Shown here: one piece after another, positions 9,412 through 18,537 of the stretch
Layout of the letters: each line of letters starts with the position of its first letter
Numbering within the stretch: position 1 is the stretch's first letter
Assembly (NCBI RefSeq): GCF_049331405.1
Contig: NZ_CP186274.1
Coordinates: forward strand, 1,488,001-1,552,000
Direction: 5' to 3'
Length of the DNA: 64,000 nt
From: PoT sp049331405
Lineage (GTDB): Bacteria; Planctomycetota; Planctomycetia; Isosphaerales; Isosphaeraceae
Program-made: the position numbers and the translations under genes
Notes under the pieces: model-generated
What the model saw: the letters and a program-made list of their open reading frames with translations, nothing else
Databases searched by the model: none
Told to the model about the DNA's origin: nothing

Positions 9412-10392
9412 TCAGAACGAGTCGGCGCTGACGACCTCGCCGCCGCCGATGCTCCCGAGCGCCCGCCAGACATTGATGGCGACCGAATCTTTCATGAATT
9501 TGACGCTGCCGTCGCCCATCGCGGCATTCACGCCGCCCGGGTGGAAGCTCCTCGCGGCGTTGAACGAGGTCAAGTTCACGTTGACGCACGGCGGATTCGT
9601 GCTGTTGGGGTAGAGGCAGAACCCGGCTTCGATCTGGTCGTAGGTCTTGGCGTTCGGCGGGGAGTAGGTGTAGAACTCGAAGCAGCACCGATCGTCGTTG
9701 TAGATGTCGCCCCGATGGTCGGAGCTGTTGCCTTGATTGACCCCGATCTTGACCTCGCTCAACAGCAGGGTGTTGCTCGTGCCGTCCGTGAAGTCGCGCA
9801 GGCCGTACGACTTGTCGCCGGTGAAGGGGCCGGGCAGGAAGGTCGTCGTGGTGTAGGGCGCGGCGACCTGGGCCAGGGGCGACTCGGGGGTGAAGGGGGT
9901 GTGGCCGGTGGCCTGGCCCGGGCGCGTGCCGTCCTGGTGCCAGCAGGTATTGCCGTAATTGACCATGTAATCGGCCTTGGCCCGAGGGTACGGGGAGGTC
10001 GGCTCTTCGATGTTCGAGCCGCCAGGGTCGGAGGGGCAGTCGAACGTCTTGAGGTTCACCAGGATCGCGGTCGTATTCGCCGGCTGATAGAAATCGGTCG
10101 TGAAGTTGATCGCATTGAAGAGGGTCGTCCCCTCGATGGTCGTGAGGATCGAGAACGCCCACGTCCGCCTCGGCCCGTTCTGCCGCCCCATCGGGAGCGA
10201 GCCGACGGTGTCGTGGTAGTTCTGCATGGCGAGCCCGAGCTGCTTCAAGTTGTTCACGCACTGGACCCTCCGGGCCGCCTCTCGCGCGGCCTGCACGGCC
10301 GGCAGGAGCAGGGCGATCAGCACGGCGATGATCGCGATCACCACCAGCAGCTCGATCAGGGTGAATGCGCTACGCTTCTGAATCATGTTCAT
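9412..10392 (-). CDS. DUF1559 domain prepilin-like (type II secretion/pilin-like) protein
   Basis: The protein has 326 residues. It starts [21 protein letters not shown], a class III/type IV prepilin N-terminus with the 'FTLIE' cleavage and methylation motif and a long hydrophobic helix. The following '[19 protein letters not shown]' and the C-terminal '[17 protein letters not shown]' (the H-x9-DG signature) are hallmarks of DUF1559 proteins, which are massively amplified in planctomycetes. The ATG at 10392 (or 10386) is chosen because it puts the prepilin motif at the N-terminus; the longer upstream extension is implausible. Prepilin peptidase processing and assembly into a pseudopilus-like structure are inferred from the N-terminus only. 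Confidence 0.93.
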   Translation of the reverse strand: MNMIQKRSAFTLIELLVVIAIIAVLIALLLPAVQAAREAARRVQCVNNLKQLGLAMQNYHDTVGSLPMGRQNGPRRTWAFSILTTIEGTTLFNAINFTTDFYQPANTTAILVNLKTFDCPSDPGGSNIEEPTSPYPRAKADYMVNYGNTCWHQDGTRPGQATGHTPFTPESPLAQVAAPYTTTTFLPGPFTGDKSYGLRDFTDGTSNTLLLSEVKIGVNQGNSSDHRGDIYNDDRCCFEFYTYSPPNAKTYDQIEAGFCLYPNSTNPPCVNVNLTSFNAARSFHPGGVNAAMGDGSVKFMKDSVAINVWRALGSIGGGEVVSADSF

Positions 10393-11262
10393 AACCCCCC
10401 AGAAGAGATGAGGACGAGAAGGCGCCAACACCGAGCCGATCGTTGCTCGCAAAACCGCGAGATCCGCGATCCCGGCCGCTCACGCCCGGGCCGAATCGGA
10501 TGCATCATCGGGCTCACTCAGGAGGCGCGACCCGTGACGGTGCTCCCTGGATAGTGACGTCGGCTTAATCGGTCGTCGGTCTTGGAAGATGGATAGTATC
10601 GGCATCATCGAGCTGGCCACGTGGTGCATGCCGGTCGTCAGATTGATACACGGCGTCCGTCCGGGGGGGGAGGATAGTACGGACCGCAGCAACGTTGCCA
10701 GTCTCACCTTGGCCGTAGGGCTGTTCCGATTGATAATGCCCGATACTCTATTTTCGTCGACTAGGACTAGTATGCGATCGGTCGCGATCTTGACCCGCGA
10801 AGAATTCTACTTATATCTTCCTTCGGTTTTCAAAGGAAAACTCTCGAAGATTTCCCGATTTTTTTAAGCCGCGATGCTGGGCGTCGCTGGTTGGCAATCG
10901 GGGCCTTCGGTGCCTGGTCGGCGAGGCCCGGGGCGGCATCGGGGCATTCGCCATGCGGCCCGACGTCAAGAGGTGCACGGCCAAATCCCTGGCTGTATGG
11001 CGCTTGAAATCGGGCCGAACATCGCCGAGAAAGAGCCGGAGACCGTCGCGCAATCGTGCGTTGAAATGTCCCCGGAAGGATTGAGTTATCGGCAATTCCT
11101 GCGGTGATCAGCCGGATTGGCCGATCGAAGTGAGCTCTCCCGAACCAGGCTCGCTTTCGGCTTGATAAAGTTGCATCGGATTCTATCAAAGCCTCCCGGG
11201 CGCGTTACCGTGGGGCTCATGACCTTGCTGGATTCCGGCGAGGTATAGAGGTCGGGGGCCCG
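10393..11262. other. long intergenic region with AT-rich tract
   Basis: About 870 bp without a supported gene. The short frames here (for instance near 10830-11189 minus and 10874-11107 plus) have no recognisable family or ribosome binding site. A notably AT-rich patch at about 10740-10866 could carry promoter or regulatory sequence for the leftward DUF1559 gene, but I could not assign elements. Confidence 0.4.
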
Positions 11263-11768
11263 TCAACCATCCATCAATGATGCAAACAGGCCTCCCGGGT
11301 CAGCCCTCATCCATGCAAATGCGAGCGGCCATGAGAGCACGGGCAGTACGACCTGGATTTTGAAGTGCATGTGATCGCCGCGGAGCATCCGGAAAAGCTC
11401 GACGACCATCATCGCCAGATTCACGAAGAGGGCTTGCACGAGGCCAACGCCGAGAATTGAGCCCATGAGGTACGGCAAGTCCACAAGCGGGCCGATCTGC
11501 CTCGGGTCGTCGAGCGAAGCACGAGGCGGGTGGCCGAGTGAATACCAGGCCGCTCCCCAGGTCGCATCGAGGGAGATGATCAGGAGCGGCGGGTAGCACG
11601 CCAGCAGGCGATCCGGGGCCAGGGGGCGTGAAAGTAAGCTGCGTTGCGCGCAGAGATGAGCATCACAAATGATAAGGTGAATACAACAGGCACCGGTGCC
11701 GTGGCGAAACCGACTGCCATGATGCCGACGATGGCCATGCTCTGCGCGAGGGTTATCCGGTACACCAT
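11263..11768 (-). pseudogene. small integral membrane protein gene with a single-base frameshift
   Basis: Two partial frames join into one plausible protein. The first begins at 11768 (MVYRITLAQSMAIVGIM, hydrophobic) and is open to about 11640. The second covers about 11645-11263 and reads '...LAPDRLLACYPPLLIIS...' followed by two further hydrophobic segments and ends '...GGLFASLMDG'. The combined length of 506 bp is one base short of a multiple of three. The shift lies near 11620-11650, where there is a CCCCC run and a GCGCGC run. Repaired, it would be about 168 residues with several membrane segments. It may be a true pseudogene or a sequencing error. No family was recognised. Confidence 0.6.
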
Positions 11769-11769
11769 T

Positions 11770-11812
11770 CGACGGAGGAGGGGGCCACCGAAGTGGGCCT
11801 CCTCCTCCGTCG
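11770..11812. terminator. long GC-rich inverted repeat
   Basis: Near-perfect arms (CGACGGAGGAGG on the left, CCTCCTCCGTCG on the right) enclose a shorter inner stem GGCC/GGCC and a small loop. It lies between the stop of the SGNH gene (11833) and the next minus-strand start (11768). There is no T-run, so intrinsic termination is uncertain; it may instead limit read-through or protect a transcript end. Confidence 0.4.
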
Positions 11813-11832
11813 CGAGTCGACCGGCATCGAGA

Positions 11833-14166
11833 TCAATGGCCGCGTGGGAAGCGGGGCCTCGCGGCGGCGGCGCGGATCGCGTGGGAGGGTTGCGGGGTCG
11901 AGGCGGCGATGATGGGCCTCAACGCGGGCCGCGGGCGGATGTAGATGGTCGCGGAGCCGCTGGCCAGGAATGGCGACTGGCCCTGGTAGTTGGCGTAGGC
12001 GAAGCGCCTCACGGCCTGGCCGAGGGGGACGACCAGGCTGGCCGTGCCATTGTTGAGCACCAGGCTCGTGATCCGATGGGTGCCGTAGGTGATCGTGACG
12101 ATCCCGCCCGGCACGCTGGACTGGGCCTGCATCGGGGAGACGATGACCTGGAAGACCACGAACCGCCGGCCCCTGACCGTTTCATACACCGGCACGAGCT
12201 GGGTGGTCGTGACCGGCGACGGGATCACGATCGGCGGGGGGGGCGGCGGCGCCGGGGCAGCGTTGACGACCTCGGAGAAGGCCGCGGACGTGCTCGAGGC
12301 CAGGGTCGTCGTGCCCGCGTAGTCGGCGACGATCGCGTGCGTCCCGACGCCGAGGCTAGCGGTGGTCAGCACGGCCTGCCCCTGGCCGTTCAGGTCGGCC
12401 GTCCCGAGGACCTGGTTCGTGGTCGCGTCGCGGAAGGTGACGGTCCCCGTCGGGGTCGGCAGGCCGACGCCATCGGCGGTCACGAACGCGGTGAACGTCA
12501 CCGGCTGGCCGAACGTGGCGACGCCCTGCGAGCTGGCGATGGTCGTCGAGGTGGGCGCGGGCGTGGCGGTCGTCGTCTGGGTCAGCTCCGAGGACAGGAC
12601 GGCCTCATAGATCGGGCTGCCGTTGTAGAAGGCCGCGATCTGCACGTTGCCGGCGGGGAGCGACGGGAGGGTCAGGGTCGCGAACCCCTGGGCGTTCAAG
12701 GGGGCGGTCCCCAGGATCACGCCCGGCACCTTGAACGGGCTGACCAGCGGGTTCGGCGAGTCGGTGACGATCGTCTGGAAGGTCACCATGCCCGTCGGCA
12801 CGGATGCCCCGAGGAGCGCCGGCGAGACCCGCGCGGTGAGGGTCACGGACTGGCCGACCGTCGAGGCCGGGGCCGAGCTCGCGAGCGTGACGTTCGGCTG
12901 CGAGTTGATGGCGAAGCTGACGATCTGTGCGTCGGTCAGTGGGGCCAGCGGCGTGGACCCGGGGAAGAGGGTGTTAACCTCGTTGATGACCGCCTGCGCG
13001 ATGAGCCCCTGGAGGATCGTGCCGGGGTGGAAGCCGTCGCCCGAGAAGGCGTCCGTATAGGCCTGGCCGGCCCCCGCCATGTTGACCGTCACCCCGCTGA
13101 TGACCGGGTTGCTCGCGAAGTTCGTGAAGAGCTGCTGGGTGTCGATCACCCCCACGTTGCTCATGTTGCCGTAGGTCGACTTCAGGAACGTGTTGAGGTC
13201 CTGGGCGTCGCGGCTGATGTCCCCCCTGAGGTTCGGGTAGAAGGGGGAGACGGCGGTCAGCAGGGAGTCGACCAGCGGCGAGAACGTGATGTCGGGGGTC
13301 GTCATCAGGACGATCTTGGTGTTGGGGCTCGCGGCCTGGATCGCCGCGATCGCCGAGGCCAACGAGTTCTCGATCGCCTCGTTGATCACCCACTGCCCGG
13401 AGCTCCCCTGCGTCTCCAGCGGGGCCGTGTCGTTATGCACGACGTAGTTCTGGGCCGCCCTCGCGTAGTCGTTGCCCCCGATCAGGATCGTCACGACGTT
13501 GACGTCCTGGATCGTATAGGTCGAGGCCGGCTGGCTCTGGGTGATGAGGCCCGGCTGCAACTGGTTGCCCGTCGTGGGGAACTCGTTCTGGTAGCCGTTA
13601 TATTCCTGCTCGAAGGTCGTGCCGGTCGACCCATAGTTGAACCCGGCCGCGGTCGTCCCGCTCAGGGCCCAGTCCTGCTCGTACCCTTGCTCGCGGGTGG
13701 CCCCCCGGCTGCTCGGGGAGTAGGGCCCGAAGTCCGGCGGTTGCGTGAAGTTGAGCGAGAGGTTCTCGAGCCAGTTCCTCTCGGAGCTCCGGCCCGTGAG
13801 GAAGATCTCGGGCGGGAGCGTGAGGGCCGCCGACCCGAGGCCCCCGGGGGCCGACTGGAGCGAGCCGAGGATGCTCAGCAGGCTCGTGATCTCGTCCGGG
13901 GCGCCGGGGTTGCCGTTGCCGGGCGTCGAGGTGAGGGTGCCGAGAAGCGCCGGGCTGGGGGGGCCGTAGAACTGGTATTCGTCGGTCAGGCTGTCGCCGA
14001 GCGCCGCCATCACCAGGGGCTGCGCCGCGAGAAGGGTCCTGGACTCGACGGACTCGACCGCGAGCCGGATGTCGCGCGACCGCCCTCGTGCGGTCCTGGT
14101 GTGTTCCGGCCGGAGCCGAAGCCCGGCGGAGATCCTGGCGAACCTATTCCTCGGAAGTGAACTCAT
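11833..14166 (-). CDS. secreted SGNH/GDSL-type hydrolase with C-terminal Ig-like repeats
   Basis: The protein has 777 residues. After a basic N-terminus it carries 'LAVESVESRTLLAA', the planctomycete N-terminal surface-protein motif (VExxESRxLL type). A lipase/esterase SGNH domain follows: block I 'ALGDSLTDEY' at about 55-64, a block III 'IGGNDY', and block V 'GDGFHPG' giving the Asp-His pair. The region after about residue 400 has two or three Ig-like repeats (Big_3-like, signatures 'PTGTVTFRD', 'GQGQAVLTTASLGVGTHAIVADYAG'), a Pro-rich linker and a basic Pro/Ala-rich tail. The start at 14166 has AGGA eight bases upstream. It is predicted to be exported or surface-attached, with unknown ester substrate. 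Confidence 0.85.
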   Translation of the reverse strand: MSSLPRNRFARISAGLRLRPEHTRTARGRSRDIRLAVESVESRTLLAAQPLVMAALGDSLTDEYQFYGPPSPALLGTLTSTPGNGNPGAPDEITSLLSILGSLQSAPGGLGSAALTLPPEIFLTGRSSERNWLENLSLNFTQPPDFGPYSPSSRGATREQGYEQDWALSGTTAAGFNYGSTGTTFEQEYNGYQNEFPTTGNQLQPGLITQSQPASTYTIQDVNVVTILIGGNDYARAAQNYVVHNDTAPLETQGSSGQWVINEAIENSLASAIAAIQAASPNTKIVLMTTPDITFSPLVDSLLTAVSPFYPNLRGDISRDAQDLNTFLKSTYGNMSNVGVIDTQQLFTNFASNPVISGVTVNMAGAGQAYTDAFSGDGFHPGTILQGLIAQAVINEVNTLFPGSTPLAPLTDAQIVSFAINSQPNVTLASSAPASTVGQSVTLTARVSPALLGASVPTGMVTFQTIVTDSPNPLVSPFKVPGVILGTAPLNAQGFATLTLPSLPAGNVQIAAFYNGSPIYEAVLSSELTQTTTATPAPTSTTIASSQGVATFGQPVTFTAFVTADGVGLPTPTGTVTFRDATTNQVLGTADLNGQGQAVLTTASLGVGTHAIVADYAGTTTLASSTSAAFSEVVNAAPAPPPPPPIVIPSPVTTTQLVPVYETVRGRRFVVFQVIVSPMQAQSSVPGGIVTITYGTHRITSLVLNNGTASLVVPLGQAVRRFAYANYQGQSPFLASGSATIYIRPRPALRPIIAASTPQPSHAIRAAAARPRFPRGH

Positions 14167-14929
14167 GGTGATTCCTATGGATTCCAGGCGTTGACCGGAC
14201 GCGCCGGGACGACCACCGCCGAGAGGGGGGGACGGCACGTTCGGGAGAGTTCGACGCTATCGACCTTCGAAAGACGACCTCGGGGGGGATGAACTCGGCG
14301 AGGGCTCCCTGACGCGTCGACCGCCCGTCGATCTCCCGAGAGGCCACCGGCCTCTCGGATTGGGATCAACGCCCGAGTCGGTGGTTTGCCCCGATTCTCC
14401 GAAGCAACCCCATACCTTCCGAGCCACGCGCGCGGGACGAACGCCCCCGGCGCGAGGCCGGGGCACGCCCGGCTTGAACCTCTCCTCCTGGGTGCTCATG
14501 TCACCGTCGGGGTTGAGATTCCAGGCCGGTTCTCACCCTTTGCCGATTTCACATGAACGATCATATCCGGTATGTTTCGGGAATTCGAGTATTTTGGGTA
14601 AGATATTCCGATGGATTTCTCTGGGCGATCCTGGCAGGTGGCGGGTAGGCCTTCACGACTGATCTACGGTGAGCAGACGCAGGACGACAACGACGGACCC
14701 GTAAAGTCCGGGTCGTAGGCCGGGGCCGGGCCGCGATTCTTCCGTGCCGCTTGCCGAGAGGTGCCTTCTACCGGTCGGAGCAACCGCGGATAAGCCACCA
14801 GTGCCACTCGCCCTCGGTCTTCATTGACACAGTCCAAATTCGAGGGGACAATCGCCCAGGATCTCGGACCGGGAACAGGTCTCGGCTCGTATCCCTTCGG
14901 ATCGGACATGCCGCCGATACCTCACCACC
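14167..14929. other. intergenic region between divergent genes, nothing recognised
   Basis: About 760 bp separate the divergent SGNH and DUF1080 genes and should contain both promoters. The stretch 14540-14640 is relatively AT-rich. No convincing gene, repeat or RNA was seen. Confidence 0.4.
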
Positions 14930-15631
14930 ATGTTGACCCCCGAGCTTCCCCGAATACTCTTCGCGCTCATCCTCCTCACCGCCCCCGCGGCGAGCACCCT
15001 TCCCGATGCCGGTTTCGAGCGCATCTTCGATGGCGAAACACTGGGCGGCTGGAAGGCCCTCGACCAGTCCTACTGGTCGATCCGCGATGGGGCGATCACC
15101 GGCGAATCCACGCCCGAGCACCCGTGCAAATCGAACCAGTTCCTCGTATGGCAGGGCGGTGACGTCGGCGACTTCGACCTCAAACTCAAGTTCCGCGTCT
15201 CCGGCAACGGCCAGAACTCGGGCGTTCAGTTTCGCAGCATCCTCCGGCCCGACGGCCTGGCCGTCGGCTACCAGGCCGACATCTTCCAAAGCGGCGGCTA
15301 CCTCGGAGGTGTCTGCGACGAGCTCCACAAACGTAAGGGCCCCGAGCTCCTCTCGGCCAACGGCCACAAGACGATCATCGACGCGGTGGGCAAGCGCACG
15401 GCCACCCGGCTCGGCCCGATAGCGACCATGCGACCGGCCGGCGAATGGAACGACTACCGCATCACCGCCAAGGGCCAGCAGATCATCCTCGAAATCAACG
15501 GTGCCAAGAGCACCGAACTGATCGACCAGGAGGAAGGCCACTTCGACCTCAGCGGCCTCCTTGGTTTCCAGCTCCGCGCGGGAGAGCCCATGATCGTCCA
15601 GTTCAAGGACATCTACCTCAGGAAGTTCTGA
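14930..15631 (+). CDS. DUF1080 (3-keto-disaccharide hydrolase-type) secreted protein
   Basis: The protein has 233 residues with a signal peptide (hydrophobic 'ILFALILLTAPAAS'). The rest is a single concanavalin-like DUF1080 domain: 'FERIFDGETLGGWKALD' at the start, 'FDLKLKFRVSGNGQNSGVQFR' in the middle and 'GLLGFQLRAGEPMIVQFKDIYLRK' at the end are diagnostic. DUF1080 proteins are now linked to hydrolysis of 3-keto glycosides, but most planctomycete copies remain uncharacterised. It appears monocistronic, with a hairpin about 55 bp downstream. Confidence 0.92.
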   Translation: MLTPELPRILFALILLTAPAASTLPDAGFERIFDGETLGGWKALDQSYWSIRDGAITGESTPEHPCKSNQFLVWQGGDVGDFDLKLKFRVSGNGQNSGVQFRSILRPDGLAVGYQADIFQSGGYLGGVCDELHKRKGPELLSANGHKTIIDAVGKRTATRLGPIATMRPAGEWNDYRITAKGQQIILEINGAKSTELIDQEEGHFDLSGLLGFQLRAGEPMIVQFKDIYLRKF

Positions 15632-15685
15632 GCAGCCTGCACCTTGTCACGCGGGTGCGGGACCCGGCGCCCACTTTGAATGGAG

Positions 15686-15717
15686 GCTCAAACCAGAGAG
15701 GACTCCTCGGTTTGAGC
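15686..15717. terminator. inverted repeat after the DUF1080 gene
   Basis: GCTCAAACC (15686-15694) pairs with GGTTTGAGC (15709-15717), with an inner GAGG/CCTC stem around a 3-base loop. Placement about 55 bp after the stop suggests a terminator or transcript-end hairpin, but there is no T-tract. Confidence 0.4.
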
Positions 15718-15759
15718 GGACCGGCGGCGTCCTCCATCCCGCTGTCCCTCCCGTTCCGA

Positions 15760-16035
15760 TCAGGTCAGCGAATCCTTCGCCTTTTCCGATAATGCGCCGA
15801 AATCCAGGTTCGCGGGGCAAACCCCCGCAGGCCGCGGCCAGGTCGGCAGGTTCAGCAGGTCCGGCCAAGGCTCGGCGTACCGCAGCAGCTCGACGGCCAG
15901 CTCCGGCTTGGTGCGGAACTCAAGCCGATGCTTCAGGTCGATGCCCGACAGGTCTTTTTTGTGGACGCAGAGCCGGGACAGCAGCGGCAGGGCGACGATT
16001 CTCCGCGCCGGGCGTGCGACTTCGAGCTTAGACAT
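15760..16035 (-). CDS. doubtful hypothetical protein or gene remnant
   Basis: A 91-residue frame starting MSKLEVARPARR. The central part ('DLKHRLEFRTKPELAVELLRYAEPWPDLLNLP') has a balanced amino-acid composition unlike the Arg/Pro-rich shadows nearby, which is the only support. There is no ribosome binding site and no family recognised. It may be a fragment of a decayed gene. Confidence 0.25.
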   Translation of the reverse strand: MSKLEVARPARRIVALPLLSRLCVHKKDLSGIDLKHRLEFRTKPELAVELLRYAEPWPDLLNLPTWPRPAGVCPANLDFGALSEKAKDSLT

Positions 16036-16281
16036 CGGGTGGAGGGCGAGGACTTCAGGCGGCTCCTCTTCGCAAATCAACTCGAGCTACTCCGAGGGCT
16101 ATCCCCGGACTGGGAACGGCGGAGGGCGAGCAAGATCGAGGACACGCTCCGGAGGCGCCCATTCCGGGACCCCACCGACGCATAGGCCGAAGGTGCCGAC
16201 TCGGCCGTTGTTCAATTTCTGAAATCATGGAATGAGCAATTCGACAAAAGGTAATCATTTCTCGTGTGATGGAGAGCCCTG

Positions 16282-16848
16282 CTATTCAGGCGTCTCCTTG
16301 ACCCCCATGCCGCGGAAGGCGAGGGCCAGGAGCCGCTTCACGCGGGCCTGGCCGGCGTCGTCGGGGGGGATCTTCCAGAGGAGGCCGAGGAGCGTCAGGA
16401 AGTCCTCGGGGTCGGAGCCGGGATCGATGTCGCCCGAGGCCTCGCAGGCGCCCATCAGGCGGCGGACCGCTTGCACCATCGGCTCGTAGGTCTCCCGGTG
16501 GTCCTGGTCCGAGATCACCGCGTGGAGCAGGTCGGCGACCCCGTACTTCATCCGGCCGAATTCGCAGAGCCGATCGCACCAGAGGCGGAAGGCCTGCAAG
16601 GGCGGGTGCATCGCCAGCAGCGTCGGCGCCAGCGCGACGAGCGTGTCGATCTCCTTGCGATAGACGCCCAGGACCAGGGCTTCGCGGCTCGGGAAGTGGC
16701 GATAGAGCGTCCCCGCGCCCACCCCCGCCGCCTTCGCGATCGAGTTCAGCGAAGCCCCCGGATCTGCCGCCAGCGCATCACGCGCCACGTCCAGGATCCG
16801 ATCCCGGTTCAATTTCGCATCCGCGCGCAATTTCTCGTCGTCGCCCAT
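16282..16848 (-). CDS. TetR/AcrR family transcriptional repressor
   Basis: The protein has 188 residues. The N-terminal helix-turn-helix 'SLNSIAKAAGVGAGTLYRHFPSREALVLGVY' (about residues 38-68) is a textbook TetR DNA-binding domain; the C-terminal domain is helical and matches the group often found next to oxidoreductases ('LRLWCDRL..', 'LL..W'). It is divergent from an aldo/keto reductase, with three related palindromes between the two starts (see operator entry), so it probably represses itself and the reductase until an unknown small molecule is bound. Confidence 0.93.
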   Translation of the reverse strand: MGDDEKLRADAKLNRDRILDVARDALAADPGASLNSIAKAAGVGAGTLYRHFPSREALVLGVYRKEIDTLVALAPTLLAMHPPLQAFRLWCDRLCEFGRMKYGVADLLHAVISDQDHRETYEPMVQAVRRLMGACEASGDIDPGSDPEDFLTLLGLLWKIPPDDAGQARVKRLLALAFRGMGVKETPE

Positions 16849-16866
16849 TTCTACGCCTTGACCAAG

Positions 16867-16943
16867 CGGAGAGTTCTCCGGTAACTTAAGCGGAGAGTTC
16901 TCCGGTTTGTTGTGCGTGACAGGAACCGGAGAGCTATCCAGTT
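16867..16943. promoter_or_regulatory. three TetR-type operator palindromes
   Basis: Three copies of a palindrome with half-site close to ACCGGAGAG occur between the divergent TetR and aldo/keto reductase genes. Two have the core CGGAGAGTTCTCCG (16867-16880 and 16891-16904) and a third, imperfect one is centred at 16933/16934 (AACCGGAGAG facing CTATCCAGTT, 8 of 10 positions symmetric). Centre-to-centre distances are 24 and 36 bp. The third site lies just upstream of the reductase ribosome binding site. Confidence 0.75.
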
Positions 16944-16964
16944 TACTCCGACTCAGGAGGTGAC

Positions 16965-18008
16965 ATGCAATACGTGAAGCTCGGACGCACCGGCCTGGAC
17001 ATCTCCCCGGTCTGCATCGGCTGCATGGGGCTGGGGGATCCGGCGCGCGGTTATCCGGCGTGGGGGCTCGGCGAGGAGGCCAGCCGCCCCGTGATTCGGC
17101 ACGCGATCGAGGCGGGCATCAACTTCTTCGACACCGCCAATATGTACGGGGTCGGGTCGAGCGAGGAGATCCTGGGCCGGGCCATCCGCGATTTCGCCGA
17201 CCGCGATCGCGTGGTGATCGCCACGAAGCTCAACGCCCCGATGCGCAACGGCCCGAACGCCCAGGGCCTGTCGCGCAAGGCGATCATGACGGAGGTCGAC
17301 CACAGCCTGAGGCGGCTCGGGACCGATTACATCGACCTTTACCAGATCCACCGTCGCGACCAGCGGACCCCCTGGGAGGAGACGCTGGAGGCGCTTCACG
17401 ACCTCGTCAAAGTCGGCAAGGTCCGCTACCTCGGCGCCTCGTCGATGATGGCCTGGGAGTTCAGCAAGGCCCTGCACCTGCAGAAGGCCAACGGCTGGTC
17501 GCGCTTCGTCTCCATGCAGGACGCCTACAACCTGCTCGCTCGCGAGGAAGAGCGCGAGATGCTCCCCCTCTGCGCCGACGAGGGGGTCCAGACGATCGCG
17601 TACAGCCCCCTCGCCCGGGGCCGCCTGGCCCGCGCCTGGGACGAGACCACGCCCCGCTCCGAATCCGAGGCCGCCCTCATCCCGGCCGATGGGGCTTCCG
17701 CCGCGAGCAATCGCGCGATCGTCGACGCCGTGGGGGCCATCGCATCGGAACGCGGCGTGAGCCGGGCCCAGGTCGCCTTCGCCTGGCTCCGGCGCAACCC
17801 CGTCGTCGCCGCCCCGATCGTCGGCGCCCTGAAGCCCCACCACATCGACGATGCCATCGCCGCCCTTTCCATCACCCTCACCGACGAAGAAGCCGTCCGC
17901 CTCGAAACTCCCTACACCCCCCGCCGCGACTTTCAGGGCATCTCCGACCCTGTCCTGATGGCCCGCCAGGTCGAAGCCGTCCTCGGCTTCCGCATCGACG
18001 CCGCCTGA
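16965..18008 (+). CDS. aldo/keto reductase
   Basis: The protein has 347 residues and is an NADPH-dependent aldo/keto reductase of the voltage-gated K+ channel beta-subunit-like/YhdN group. The catalytic tetrad is visible as Asp56, Tyr61 ('FFDTANMYG'), Lys88 ('IATKLN') and His129 ('LYQIHRRD'). The C-terminal cofactor-binding segment 'AAPIVGALKPHHIDDAIAA' is also present. The start has a strong AGGAGGTGAC ribosome site. It is divergent from and presumably controlled by the neighbouring TetR regulator, and followed by an intrinsic terminator. The substrate is likely a reactive carbonyl but is not predictable. Confidence 0.94.
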   Translation: MQYVKLGRTGLDISPVCIGCMGLGDPARGYPAWGLGEEASRPVIRHAIEAGINFFDTANMYGVGSSEEILGRAIRDFADRDRVVIATKLNAPMRNGPNAQGLSRKAIMTEVDHSLRRLGTDYIDLYQIHRRDQRTPWEETLEALHDLVKVGKVRYLGASSMMAWEFSKALHLQKANGWSRFVSMQDAYNLLAREEEREMLPLCADEGVQTIAYSPLARGRLARAWDETTPRSESEAALIPADGASAASNRAIVDAVGAIASERGVSRAQVAFAWLRRNPVVAAPIVGALKPHHIDDAIAALSITLTDEEAVRLETPYTPRRDFQGISDPVLMARQVEAVLGFRIDAA

Positions 18009-18033
18009 TCGGAGCCAGCCGTCCCGACCCAGC

Positions 18034-18062
18034 CCTGGCTATCTTCACGATGGCCAGGTTTT
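18034..18062 (+). terminator. rho-independent terminator of the aldo/keto reductase gene
   Basis: A 10-bp stem (CCTGGCTATC facing GATGGCCAGG, with one T-G pair) closes a 5-base loop and is followed by TTTT, 25 bp after the stop codon. Confidence 0.75.
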
Positions 18063-18537
18063 GGTCGGGGCAAGTGCTATGACGGCGGGTTGCTCTGATC
18101 CGTTCGGTTCGGACTGTACGCCGTTGGCTGCCATGGGTCTTGGAATCGAGTGACCCCGGGAGGCTGGCCTGCTGGATTTGGTGGCGGCAGGGGCTCGATC
18201 CGGCACCATAATCCGTCGGGCAAGGGGGGCTTAACAATAGTGATGCCTCTATGAAGAGTGATGGTTATGATGTTTGCAGGCGGCACTCCAGTGGCTAATT
18301 CTGTCAGGGCTTCGAAGTCAAAGCCTGTGGCGTGATGGGCGATCGCCAGCTCATCAAATGTTTGGAATGGCAACAAATGCTGAATATGGTGTCTTGGTCG
18401 GATGGCGACCCGGACCGCGAGAGCTCTCCGGGCCAAGGTACCACGTCCGCTCGTCGCCTGGATAAAGCGTGGCGACTGGACATTCGCGGTGAACATGCCG
18501 GAGCGATGGACGTACCTGCACCGGTCCTGAGGCGGCT
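18063..18537. other. intergenic region upstream of the sigma factor gene
   Basis: No supported gene. A 139-codon minus-strand frame at 18077-18496 has a partly protein-like middle ('FDFEALTELATGVPPANII') but no ribosome site or recognised family, and may be a remnant. The sequence is somewhat less GC-rich than neighbouring genes. Confidence 0.35.

Larger units (their letters stand above)
15632..16281. other. intergenic region with a hairpin and a possible short frame
   Basis: Apart from the hairpin at 15686-15717 and the doubtful minus-strand frame 15760-16035 listed separately, I see nothing that can be supported here. Confidence 0.35.

Noticed and set aside
11644..14160. Plus-strand open frame of 838 codons
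   Set aside because: Antisense shadow of the SGNH/Ig-repeat gene; Arg/Gly/Asp-rich translation.
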